Part shown: positions 43,306 to 53,164 of the stretch, piece by piece | How positions within the stretch are numbered: the stretch's first letter is position 1 | Layout: each line of letters opens with the position of its first letter | Source: Batkoa obscura | Taxonomy: Eukaryota; Entomophthoromycota; Entomophthoromycetes; Entomophthorales; Batkoaceae | DNA length: 64,000 nt | Assembly: GCA_030770535.1 (NCBI GenBank) | Contig: JASVEC010000051.1 | Coordinates: forward strand, 62,001-126,000 | Direction: 5' to 3' | Translations under genes and position numbers: made by a program | Notes under the pieces: generated by a model | Database searches by the model: none | What the model saw: the letters and a program-made list of their open reading frames with translations, nothing else | What the model was told of the DNA's origin: nothing

Positions 43306-45807
43306 TTAGAAGTTTTTTGACTCGCTGTTGGGGTCAACAAACTTTTCAGTGTCACCATCATTATAATTATAATTGAGGTGATTAACTTGTTTATTTTTGT
43401 TAAAATGTTTACTATTGCGAACATTTTTTTCAAAGTAATATTTAAAAATACCATTTTCTGGCTTTGGTTCAATACAATTGACGGCAATATGTCCATGTTC
43501 ACCACAGTTCCAGCATCCAGTAAATACTCGAGATTTACGATGGTTGGAGTAGTGCTGTTGTGTAATGGCAAAGCAATGAAGATATTCGTTGTTGTCCGTT
43601 TCTTTATCTATATGATTAACGTATAGTTTCTTGGATTTAACTTCGCTTTTTGGACTTCCGAGGTATAGCTCTAAAATCTCTATCATCTGAGTAATATTGG
43701 TGATATTATGATGAGGGTCTAGAAAAAGACGTGCGATGTGACTTGGAAGGTTTCGTTGGAAGGCCAGGCGGAGGTCTGTAACGCTTAACTTCCCACAGGA
43801 AATTAAAGCATTAGCACGATTTTTTACGTTTGCAATGTAATTTTCAAGTTTGCTTTCATCGTCTAGTCGTAAAGATAAAAGGGCTGCCTTTTTTGCTTCC
43901 ATTTTTACATCGGAATCATAGTGATCTATGAATGCCTTTTTAAAAGAGTTCCAGTTACTGCGTAAGTCATCAGGTAGGGTCATACACCAGGAAAGCTCGT
44001 TTGTTTGAAGCTGACCTAAGAGACATTGAGGGCGACACTCGTAGGTCCAATTGTTGGCATCAAGATGAACTTCTAGCGCTTTGATGAAAGTAGTAGCAGT
44101 GATTTCATTTGGATTGAATAGGAGACTAAAATTAAACTTGGTATTAACGGGTTGGGAGCTTCTCGGATAATTGTGGGGGTATGTTGAGAAGCTATGCGGG
44201 TTTAGATTGTTACCAGAAGGTCCAGGATGGCCATAATAGGCGTCATGATTATTATGTGATATACCATAGTTATTTTGAACAGGAATCCGCTCGGGTTGTA
44301 CGTAGTGAGATGAAGATTGCTCATAGGGTACATGTTGAGTGATTTTTGGAGCAATATATGGCAACTTGTTTTTGTTACTATTGTTAAAAGGATTGTCCAG
44401 GTTAACTTCAGCATAGGGTTGTACATGAGATCTTATTGGCTCAGCATTAGATCCTGTAGCAGGGTTTCTTGAGTAAATACCATCAGTAGGTGCAGTGGTC
44501 ATTCTAGGAAGTAATTGAGGTGGACTTTCTCCTTTCTTGGGTTGATCATCCGGTTGTACCAAGTGAATAGAACCACGATACTTAGGGTTCATTTGATATT
44601 CAGTGTCAAGAATAGATTCTGTGGTACCATCACCTAGATCATACATATTATATCTCGGAACATCTCTATAAGTCGAGAGTCTGGAGTGAGGTGCTGAAAC
44701 AGCGATACGTTCCTTTCTACAATTACAAGAAGATGCCTTGATTTGGCTGGTATTGGAAGCTACCTTAGTTTGAAGAATAATAAGCTCTTCCTTGGTACTC
44801 TGTATATTACGCGAAATTTCTTCCCAGTCAGCCGCTGACTGCTCTTTATCTAATCTAATTTGTTCCTTCAAATTATTATTGGAAGTGATGAGCTGGCTAA
44901 TGGTGGTCACTTGTTGAGTCAGTTGTACATTACAAGCAGCTAAATCTTGTTCTAAAGCCAAGATTCTGGCATCTTTGGCTGATGCAGACGCAGGGGATTG
45001 CTCAACATAGGATAAACGATGATTATACTCGGTGAATCTAGTCATCAACGATCTATTAAGTTCTGCAAAAGTGATTTTCACTTTTCCGTCGATATCTGAG
45101 ATCCTTTGAGCAGTATGGTCATTGATCTCAGTGAGGGAAAGGTTGATCTCGTCAGAGATCTTAATGAGTTCGGAATGTAAGGCAGTATCAAGCTGATGCA
45201 ATTCAGCCTTGAAGTCTCCTACTTCTCTTGCCAAATCTCTATATACTTCATAACTAACAGTATCATTGAGCCTTTGGTTGAATTCATTAAACTTACTGGT
45301 ATGGAATTCATTTGATGGGGTGATGACATCATTGTTTTGGTTGATGACCATGGAGAGATTATTAACCGTACCTAGAAGCGAGCTTAAAGAGGTAGACAAT
45401 TCATTATTGTGAGTTGAGAGACGGTTGAGTTCACCAACCATCTGGATGAGTTTGTTGTGCAAGAACTCTACTAAATATTGTTGAACGTGGGAAAGGGTAG
45501 GTACCGTTTGGTACTGAGCACGAAAAGTAATTTGGGTACTGGAGCTACTACTTTGGTATTGTCTCCAAGCAGAGAGATCACCATTAAGAACGTGCATAGG
45601 AACAGCTCCATAGGTAACGACCGAGCTTACAACATGAGGAGGTAGGGCAGCTTGATTTAAAGCAGCAGTGTCTATTTCTGGGGTCAGAACACTAGCTTCT
45701 TCTTCATCACTACTACCCATGTCATATTCAGTGATAGTCAATTGTTGACGGTTATCAAGGAGATATCTTGAGTCAGCAAAATAGGGTATGAGGCTATTGT
45801 TGATCAT
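43306..45807 (-). CDS. Ty3/gypsy Gag polyprotein
   Basis: 833 residues, long for a Ty3/gypsy Gag. About residues 90-370 are helical and probably coiled-coil (repeated LNRLSTHNNELSTSLSS-type heptads). A Pro/Asn/Tyr-rich linker leads to the retrotransposon capsid-type segment at about 560-720 (WTYECRPQCLLGQLQTNE, FIDHYDSDVKMEAKKAAL). A CCHC zinc knuckle, CWNCGEHGHIAVNC, lies near 770 and would bind the element's RNA. The long N-terminal coiled coil is unusual for this group. Confidence 0.9.
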   Translation of the reverse strand: MINNSLIPYFADSRYLLDNRQQLTITEYDMGSSDEEEASVLTPEIDTAALNQAALPPHVVSSVVTYGAVPMHVLNGDLSAWRQYQSSSSSTQITFRAQYQTVPTLSHVQQYLVEFLHNKLIQMVGELNRLSTHNNELSTSLSSLLGTVNNLSMVINQNNDVITPSNEFHTSKFNEFNQRLNDTVSYEVYRDLAREVGDFKAELHQLDTALHSELIKISDEINLSLTEINDHTAQRISDIDGKVKITFAELNRSLMTRFTEYNHRLSYVEQSPASASAKDARILALEQDLAACNVQLTQQVTTISQLITSNNNLKEQIRLDKEQSAADWEEISRNIQSTKEELIILQTKVASNTSQIKASSCNCRKERIAVSAPHSRLSTYRDVPRYNMYDLGDGTTESILDTEYQMNPKYRGSIHLVQPDDQPKKGESPPQLLPRMTTAPTDGIYSRNPATGSNAEPIRSHVQPYAEVNLDNPFNNSNKNKLPYIAPKITQHVPYEQSSSHYVQPERIPVQNNYGISHNNHDAYYGHPGPSGNNLNPHSFSTYPHNYPRSSQPVNTKFNFSLLFNPNEITATTFIKALEVHLDANNWTYECRPQCLLGQLQTNELSWCMTLPDDLRSNWNSFKKAFIDHYDSDVKMEAKKAALLSLRLDDESKLENYIANVKNRANALISCGKLSVTDLRLAFQRNLPSHIARLFLDPHHNITNITQMIEILELYLGSPKSEVKSKKLYVNHIDKETDNNEYLHCFAITQQHYSNHRKSRVFTGCWNCGEHGHIAVNCIEPKPENGIFKYYFEKNVRNSKHFNKNKQVNHLNYNYNDGDTEKFVDPNSESKNF

Positions 45808-45925
45808 AGTCTGTGAATTAAGGGGATTGGAGGGTTGGGGTGGTTACGCGGTAAGAACCGTAAAGGAAAGGCTATAAAGGCTACCTAGTGTAGTTATAGG
45901 AGCTTTCCCAGCTATGAGCGCCAAG

Positions 45926-46393
45926 TGTGAAAGTTGATACTTAGTGGCCGAAGTTAAAAGCTACTCTTGCTTAATTAACTTGCCTTGAGTCGAAGGGTCT
46001 TAGTTTATATAACTAAGGTAGACTTAACTTAATAGAAATAGTATGTAGTAAGCTACAAATTATGTAAAACAAATACAATGGAAGATACTACTATAAAATC
46101 TATATCAGATGTTGTCAGAAAGACTTAGTGACTTTATTAATGATACGTTATCAGGGAGTAATCCAATTAAAAAAAAACCTGGAGTTATCATATTGAAGAA
46201 TCTCTTTTATACTCCAATAAATATGGATATTAATACGAGAGGATGTTATTCCTTGCAATATGAAGTTAGAAATTCTCGCAGCAAATCAAAATAAGGGACT
46301 CTGACTTGATTGTATTTGAACTTGAGAACACAGCAACTTAAGTGATTGTTGCGTTATAATCAATCCGAGAGCTAAATAAAGCAATATTTCACA
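45926..46393 (-). repeat. LTR (5' LTR of the element)
   Basis: 468 bp, apparently identical to 38742-39209. The candidate primer-binding site lies just inside it at about 45912-45925. Confidence 0.95.
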
Positions 46394-46506
46394 CTACTTT
46401 TAAAATCAAATCAAAATTTTATTAAAAATAGTTTTAAGCTTTAGTTCAAATTCAAACTTTGTAAAAATAGCCCAGTTTTATAGAAGCTTAATTTTTTTAG
46501 AAAGTT

Positions 46507-46601
46507 TCTCGGTTTTTTTGTTTAAGAATTTTACTAACATCCTTCTGCTCAAACAGCGCTTAAAAAGTGGAAAAGTAATGAAACCAAAAAAAACATCCCC
46601 A
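46507..46601 (+). mobile_element. Fold-back MITE, forward orientation, worn left end
   Basis: The left terminus is diverged (TCTCGGTTTTTTTGTTTAAG); the right end is intact, AACATCCCCA. Confidence 0.8.
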
Positions 46602-47009
46602 TATCCTAACAAACTTTTAAGTTCAAAATTTCATAAAATCATATTTCGTTATTTTATTTAATAATAATATATATCAATTTAATAATTATTAAAAAAATTT
46701 CAAAAATACAAAGTTTAATTCTTAAAGCCTGATTGCTTCATATTGATCATAAAAAGCTGAAAAGTAGAAAAAAGTTTATAGTAATTCATTAAAAAAATAC
46801 ACAAAGTATAAAAAAAGTTATCTAACAAAACATAAATCTATGTTAGCAATAACAATAAAGATAAAAAATATTTAATAGCAAAAAACTAAGAATATAAATA
46901 AAAGTTAAAATTTAGCTACATAATAAAATGTTATGTTTTAAATAATAATTATTATTTATATAGCATTATAATCCTAAATAAAAGTGATAGTTATATATTC
47001 TAAGCTATA

Positions 47010-47106
47010 TGGGGATGTTTTTTTGATTTCATTATTTTTCCATTTTTTAAGCATTATTTGAGTGAAAAGATTATTAATAAAATTCTTAAGTAAAAAAATA
47101 TCCCTA
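47010..47106 (-). mobile_element. Fold-back MITE, reverse orientation
   Basis: TGGGGATGTTTTTTTGATT to AATATCCCTA. Confidence 0.85.
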
Positions 47107-47138
47107 TAGCCAAAATAAATCCTGGTTTATAGATATGG

Positions 47139-47219
47139 TGTGAAATCTGGTACTTAGTGTTTGGAGTCAAGAACAGTTATTGTTGGGTTGATTCCAAACC
47201 TTAAGTACCAGATTTCACA
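47139..47219. repeat. 81-bp hairpin built from LTR ends
   Basis: Arms 47139-47170 and 47188-47219 pair at 29 of 32 positions around a 17-nt loop. Each arm starts TGTGAAATCTGGTACTTA, the terminal sequence of the solo LTR at 52195. The right arm touches the first base of the MITE at 47220. Confidence 0.85.
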
Positions 47220-47317
47220 TGGGGATGTGTTTTTGTGCTTAATTTTACTAAGAATTTTTCCGCTCAAATAGGGCTCAAAAAATGGAAAAAGTAATGAAAC
47301 CAAAAAAAACATCCCCG
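47220..47317 (+). mobile_element. Fold-back MITE, forward orientation
   Basis: TGGGGATGTGTTTTTGTG to AACATCCCCG. It abuts the LTR-end hairpin with no spacer, so its left flank is CA instead of TA. Confidence 0.87.
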
Positions 47318-47412
47318 TATAGTACCTAATTACTATGTAAATTATAAAAAACGAATAAAAAAGTTACTTATACTATCAATAAATTATATGAAACAATAAA
47401 AATAAAGATAAG

Positions 47413-47525
47413 GATAAAAATAAAAAATAAAAAATAAAAAATAAAAAATAAAAAATAAAAAATAAAAAATAAAAAATAAAAAATAAAAAATAAAAAATAA
47501 AAAATAAAAAATAAAAAATAAAAAT
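47413..47525 (+). repeat. Heptamer satellite (TAAAAAA)n
   Basis: About 15 near-perfect tandem copies of TAAAAAA. A shorter array of the same heptamer is at 50662-50712. Confidence 0.9.
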
Positions 47526-48574
47526 AGTTAAGAAAATAAACTAAACTATAAAATTAGTTTTTATAGTTTATGCTGTTTTGCTAAATTGTTTAAAACTATC
47601 AAAATTTTAAATTAACTTTAATTTTTTTAAATTAAGTTAATTTACATAAATAGTATTATTTTATTTATAATATTTTATTTAAAAAGCTTTTTTAGTAATA
47701 AATATACAAACTTATTTTTAAAAATCAGATTTTAAAACAATTTCAAAACATGAATATATTTACTATGATACCAGACTTTTTATTTTAAATATAAAACCTA
47801 TGAACTGTATTACACAATCTTAAATTCTAGCCAAAAAGCTTGGGAAGTTTTTTTGCAACTCTTATTGGCTTCAGTATTGATTTAAACTCATATTGGACTT
47901 TTTGAAATTTTGATTTTAATATTTTTTAGATTTTTTATCAAGCTTTAAAATGTTACTTTGCACTACAAATACTCTATATTTTGTAAATTTACTATATAAT
48001 GTAATTCAAAGGAAGATGAAAAAATACAAATGAGCTATTTTATTGGCGATATTTCTACAAGTTACAACAATATAGATATTACAATGTTTAAGGGAAACAG
48101 CTGTTGAATTTTATTTTTGCTCATTGATTCCTATTTTTAATGTAGAGACTATTTGTAAATAAATAAACTAATCCCTAGCTCAAACAAGGATAAAAAAAAT
48201 AAACAGATGATATTTTACAAAAGGGATGAGATTTTATGTAATTGTTTTTATTATTTTTCCTTTCTAAAAATAATTTAAAATAAAGCATCTTTTGCTTTAA
48301 GTTATAATAAGACTGATGCTATCAAATGTATGGCGTTTTCAAAAAAAAACATATCAGAATAATAAAATTAGGATATTTTCTATAACATTAATGAATATAA
48401 AAGTCTTATTTCTAGTTAAGATATTGTTAGACGTACAATACCTTTTTTTAAAAATAGAAAATTATAAACATTTACAGAGTGAAGTAAACTTATAATGAGC
48501 TAAAATAAAGATAAACAATAAAAATTTTACCTTAAAATAATAATTCAATTAGACAATTTTAATTTATTAGAAAA

Positions 48575-49252
48575 TTAAAGTTGACGACCGAAGATTGGGG
48601 ATTGTTGACCGAAGAGACCTTGTCCTTGGGTTTGGAATGGAGATTGACCCCAGGTACCTTGGGTTTGGAATGGGGATTGTCCTAAGATACCTTGTCCTTG
48701 GAATGGGGATTGACCATAAACACCTTGGGTTTGGAATGGAGATTGACCCCAGGTACCTTGGGTTTGGAATGGGGATTGTCCGTGAATACCTTGTCCTTGG
48801 AATTGGGATTGTTGGATCAATTGGTGGATGGTTTGTTTAGCAACTTGGACTAATTGTTGGATTTGTTGGTTAACTTGTTGGTTGGTGAATTGGTCATTAG
48901 AGTAAAGACGTTGTTGTACAAGTTGACGGATTTGGTCTTTGATTTGAGCAAGTTGGTATAATTGTTGTTCTTTTTGTTGAACTTGTTGACGTTCAATTGG
49001 GTTTTGGGTTTGGTATTGACGTTGTTGGTTTTGTTGGATAGCTTGTTGTACTAATTGACGAGCTTGTTCAACGTGATGGTGAACTTGTTCAGCAACTTGG
49101 CGGGATTGTTGTGGGTGGGATGGTTGGTATTGTTCTTGTTGGATTTGACGTTGTACATTGTCAAGGCTTTGAGAAACTTGGTAAAGATTTTGAGTTTCTG
49201 GGTTTTGACCAAAAGTTTGGTTAACTGGAGAGTATTGGTTTAAGAAAGACAT
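48575..49252 (-). CDS. Gln-rich repeat protein, copy 2
   Basis: 225 residues, the same length as copy 1, with about 15-20 substitutions, all in the first 150 residues (for example NLYQVSQSLDNV for NLHQVSQTLEHV, and VAKQTIHQLIQQ for VAQQVIQNLIQQ). The C-terminal 11-residue repeats are identical to copy 1. The same high-expression codon pattern holds. Changes keep charge and helix character, so both copies are probably functional. The promoter with its TATATAAAC box is conserved at 49311-49322. Its function is unknown, as for copy 1. Confidence 0.8.
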   Translation of the reverse strand: MSFLNQYSPVNQTFGQNPETQNLYQVSQSLDNVQRQIQQEQYQPSHPQQSRQVAEQVHHHVEQARQLVQQAIQQNQQRQYQTQNPIERQQVQQKEQQLYQLAQIKDQIRQLVQQRLYSNDQFTNQQVNQQIQQLVQVAKQTIHQLIQQSQFQGQGIHGQSPFQTQGTWGQSPFQTQGVYGQSPFQGQGILGQSPFQTQGTWGQSPFQTQGQGLFGQQSPIFGRQL

Positions 49253-50055
49253 TTGTATTTGTATTTTAGTTATGAATCTGAATTCTAAGTATATATCGGA
49301 GAACTCTCATTGTTTATATATCTTATTTTTCACTTGTATTACGTAGACATCTATTACTTAGATTAGTTAATGATTCCTTGATTCCTTTACATGCTTTCGT
49401 AATTTGAATATTGATCCTTGTTTTTTACTTTATCCCTTGTTTTAAGTTAACTTTTATTGGTTGGAAACTTAGGGTGAAGTAAAAATAAGTAAATTACGTA
49501 GACAATTTCGCAATCGTTGAAACAAAACCACTTTCTAAGGGATAAGTATTATAGTAATTCAATATATTAAACTAATATATGTTTATTCTATATACAAAAT
49601 GGTCTATAAAGCTTCATCATATGCTTTGTTTCTCTTTGTTGTATTTAATATAATATTCTTTTTAATTTCTTTTTCTAATTTTCTAATTACAATAAAATAT
49701 AAACTTATATTGTACAAATAAATATCTTGAGGTTTTTTCAATGTTAGGTAAAACCTATTTTTTTGCTAGCATCATTAGGCTTAAAGCGGGATTCTTATTG
49801 GTGATCAACCAACTCTAAAACTGCCCTGTTTGATGAATTTAAAAAGAAAATTTCACAATATATAAAATAAGGGAGCAATGGGTATAAGTGAGGTGAGCAT
49901 TTGCCCAACTATTGGTAAATTCATAAATACTACAAAACTTGTTAGTAAATTGGGAAAATATTCTTAAATTGTTTATACCCACTACTCCCTCATTTAAACA
50001 TTATTAAATCAATATTTGGATCATAAATGATAAAATATTATATACAGTTAATATA

Positions 50056-50135
50056 CTCGGTCTGTTTCACATCAAATGTCATTTTTTTTAACAGTTTTGA
50101 CTAAAAGTATGATGGTTAATATGAAATAGACCAAG
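50056..50135 (+). mobile_element. Stowaway-like MITE (80 bp)
   Basis: Ends CTCGGTCTGTTTCACATCAA and, inverted, CTTGGTCTATTTCATATTAA form imperfect terminal repeats of about 26 bp. TA lies on each side. The equivalent site in arm 1 (CCATATAATATTAAC near 26030) has a single TA and no insert. The termini recall Stowaway/mariner elements (CTCCCTCCGTTTCA). Confidence 0.85.
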
Positions 50136-50776
50136 TAATGTGAATTTATGTCTAAAGTATATTAACATTAATGTACTAGCAAATAGTTAGACCTGAACAA
50201 ACTTGATAATGTAAAACTAATTAAGATAAACTTACAATAATTTTGTGTTTAACATATATCTAAATTTATGAACTAGTATGAGGGGATAGTCTATTTGCCC
50301 AATTGCTAACAATTAGAAACAGCCTGTTAGTAATTTAGCAAATGAACCATGTCTTCACACTGGCCCAAATCTACATAACAATAAACTATATGTTTTATCT
50401 ATTATAAAATTCTATATATTAATATTAGTTTTTTTTTGAAATATATCAACACTAAATAAATAGCTATAAACTTGATTTAGATTGAGAAGTAATATTAATA
50501 CCCTTACTTAACTGTGTAACATTTTATTTTTTAAAATTTTTTAAAATCTTTAACTTTACTTTAAAATGCTTTTTAGCTTACATAAGCATTTTATAGCTGT
50601 TATTTATATTATATTATTCTCTTACTTTTATTTTTTGTATTTATTAGTTTATATTATTAAATAAAAAATAAAAAATAAAAAATAAAAAATAAAAAATAAA
50701 AAATAAAAAAACAATAAATTTTTATTATAGATTTATTCACATTATCCAAAATTTGACTTTATAAAAATAAATTATA

Positions 50777-50877
50777 TGGGGATGTATTTTTATATTTAAG
50801 AATTTTACTAACAAATTTTCCACTTAAATAGTGCTTAAAAAATGGAAAAAATAATGAAGTCAAAAAAAACACTCCCA
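50777..50877 (+). mobile_element. Fold-back MITE, forward, first of tandem pair
   Basis: TGGGGATGTATTTTTATA to AACACTCCCA, TA flanks. Confidence 0.88.
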
Positions 50878-50879
50878 TA

Positions 50880-50978
50880 TGGTGATGTGTTTTTTTGTTT
50901 AAGAATTTTACTACAATCTTTCCACTCAAACAGCGCTTAAAAAATGGAAAAATAATGAAACTAAAAAAAACAGCCCCA
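50880..50978 (+). mobile_element. Fold-back MITE, forward, second of tandem pair
   Basis: TGGTGATGTGTTTTTTTG to AACAGCCCCA. It is separated from the preceding copy by a single shared TA. Confidence 0.88.
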
Positions 50979-51142
50979 TATTATAAATTAAGTTTAAATA
51001 AAATAGTCTACTTTTTATGTAAGATTTGAAGTTTTATTTATTTATTGTAAAATTCGAACTCAATAATTAACTTTTAAATTACAAAAGCATAAAACAAGCT
51101 AAAGTTAATAAAGTAATTATAAGTATTTTTAAATTAAAATAT

Positions 51143-51241
51143 AGGAGTGTTTTTTTTGACTTCATTGCTTTTTCCATCTTTTAAATGCTATTTGAGTGGA
51201 AAATTGTTAGTAAAATTCTTAAGCACAAAAATACATCCTCA
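51143..51241 (-). mobile_element. Fold-back MITE, reverse orientation
   Basis: AGGAGTGTTTTTTTTGAC to AATACATCCTCA. Confidence 0.85.
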
Positions 51242-51442
51242 TATCTTTAGATTAATTAATTTTTATTTTTTTAATTTCTATTGTTTTTGTTTTTTATAAT
51301 TGTTTTTAAAAAAGTCATAATTATATTATTAAATGAAGAATATAAAAATATAAAGAGTATAAAACAATTAAACAAAATCAGTTATTTAATATATATAACT
51401 ATATTTTTATTATAAATTGATATTTTTGGTAATTTTATTATA

Positions 51443-51540
51443 TGGGAATATATTTTTGTATTTAAGAATTTTACTAACAAATTTTTCCCTTAAATAGCGC
51501 TCAAAAAATGGAAAAAATAATGAAGTCAAAAAAACACTCC
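51443..51540 (+). mobile_element. Fold-back MITE, forward orientation
   Basis: TGGGAATATATTTTTGTA to AACACTCC, TA-rich flanks. Confidence 0.85.
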
Positions 51541-52194
51541 TATATAATAAATAAAATTTAAGTTATTTTTATTATATTTATTTTTAAAGGTAAAATTAAA
51601 CTCTGGTCTAATTTTCTTATTAATAGTCTTATTATTATTATTTTTTGATCTGTTAATAATATTCTTTACTAAATTAAATAAACATTATAAAGTTAAATAA
51701 AATAAAACATAAATAAAATATAAATAAAAACAAAAAATACATAATATAAGTCTAATATAATAACAAACTTAATTGGTTAATATACAAGTAAATTACATAA
51801 TATAATTATAGCAGCAAACAATTTATTAATAATCAAAAAAACTAAACTTAAAATTAAGCTAAAAAATTAAAAATTGATAAAGAAATATTAAAAAGTTTGA
51901 TAGATTTAATAATAAATTTATAATATAAGCTGATTGATATCAATATCAATATCAATATCAATATCAATAATTAATAAAGTATTATTATTATTATTATCAT
52001 TATTATTATATATGTTTTAATTATTTTTAAATTTTAAATAGTATAAATCATTTATTTTTTTAGAGTATTATTATAAAAAATGTGTTAATAAACAAGATTA
52101 TAGTAAAATTTAAAACTAAGAAATTATAACTAAATGCTATTAATAACTATATTTAACAAAATAACCATAGCGATGGTTTCATGATTAAAAGCTT

Positions 52195-52636
52195 TGTGAA
52201 ATCTGGTACTCGGTGATTGCAGTCAAAAACAGCTACTGCCTAATTGACTATCCTGTAAGCTGAAAGGTCTTAGTTTATTTGACTAAGATAGACTTGAATT
52301 ATGAACTATGGAAGAGAAATACAATAGACAATAATAATCCAAAATCTATGTAAAATACTATTAAAAAAATTCAATGACTTTATTAAATATATGAGATACT
52401 AGGGAATAGCTCAGTTAAAAAGTCTCGAGTTACTATGTTCTAGGATATCATTTATACCCTAATAAGTATAGATATCAGGGAATCGGGAAATAATATTGTT
52501 TGGGACGAAGATAGAAACTCTTATATCAAACTAAAATAAGAGCATGGGATTGGTTTCCTCTGAACTTGAGAACACAACAGCTTAGGCGATTATTATGCCA
52601 TAGTTAACTATGAAGTTAACAAAGCGATATTTCACA
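52195..52636 (-). repeat. Solo LTR, diverged
   Basis: Starts TGTGAAATCTGGTACTCGGT and ends CGATATTTCACA, about 440 bp. It shares AAAGGTCTTAGTTTAT and GACTTTATTAA blocks with the intact LTRs. It is closest at its start to the hairpin at 47139. No clear target duplication. Confidence 0.8.
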
Positions 52637-52769
52637 GTTTTTATCAAACCTTGATAAAACAGCTGAATTATTAGATAAATATTATACAATAATTTTAATT
52701 TGCTCATTTTTAATTTTAATTTTAATTTTAATTTTAATGAATTATAACATTAGTATTTTATTATTATTA

Positions 52770-53045
52770 TTTTCAAACAGCTAGATCAATTTCTATTTAT
52801 ATTAAATCTAAAACTTTTATATTTATTAAAAAATAGATTAAAGTTACAATTGATAATAATGGTATTTGTTGTTTTTATTTCCTGTTTTTTTTAAAGTATT
52901 AATCTTATATACTGCCTAGTTAAGTTTATTCTTATCAATAATAAATTCTAATAATTATTTCTTATTTTATTATAAAATTGTATAAACCCTAGATTATTAT
53001 GAATTAGTTGTCGAAATCAATTTAAATCAATTATAATATTTAAAT
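52770..53045 (+). repeat. Dispersed AT-rich repeat, copy 2
   Basis: Partner of 15665-15995 with the same block order. It ends just before a MITE at 53065. Confidence 0.5.
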
Positions 53046-53064
53046 AGTATCTTTTTTTATTATA

Positions 53065-53164
53065 TGGGGATGTTTTTTTTGGCTTCATTACTTTTCCACC
53101 TTCCAAGCGCTATTTAAGTGGAAAAATTGTTAGTAAAATTGTTAGATACAAAAATGCATCCCCA
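53065..53164 (-). mobile_element. Fold-back MITE, reverse orientation
   Basis: TGGGGATGTTTTTTTTGGC to ATGCATCCCCA, TA on both sides, AAGCGCTATTTAAGTGG core. Confidence 0.88.

Larger units (their letters stand above)
38742..46393 (-). mobile_element. Ty3/gypsy LTR retrotransposon, looks whole and recent
   Basis: A 7.65-kb element in the order LTR, gag, pol, LTR on the minus strand. It is flanked by a short direct repeat (CTAC, or ACTAC if the terminal A is shared), in line with the 4-5 bp target duplications of this family. After the upstream LTR, TTGGCGCTCATAGC is a candidate tRNA primer-binding site. Directly before the downstream LTR, GGGAGGGAAA is the polypurine tract. Pol has the order protease, reverse transcriptase, RNase H, integrase, which defines Ty3/gypsy; no chromodomain is visible and no envelope gene is present. 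The two LTRs look identical base for base, so insertion was recent. No breaks were noticed in gag or pol. Confidence 0.95.
46394..48153. other. Repeat-rich spacer
   Basis: Holds three MITEs (46507, 47010, 47220), an LTR-end hairpin (47139-47219) and a heptamer satellite (47413-47525). No gene was recognised. Confidence 0.55.
48154..50301 (-). repeat. Inverted segmental duplication, arm 2
   Basis: Inverted partner of 25873-27932. Gene, promoter and 3' flank match at near identity. The distal part is diverged and carries an 80-bp insertion (50056-50135) that arm 1 lacks. Confidence 0.85.

Noticed and set aside
38925-46294. Identical 61-codon open frames at 38925-39110 and 46109-46294
   Set aside because: Both lie inside the two LTRs and are identical because the LTRs are; no protein features.
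25873-50301. A giant terminal-inverted-repeat element (Polinton- or Starship-like) bounded by the two arms
   Set aside because: The interior holds ordinary conserved genes (SLC35F transporter, HCS1-type helicase, SEL1 protein) and one LTR element, with no DNA polymerase B, capsid or captain recombinase gene. The arms carry an intron-free cellular gene and lack defined termini.
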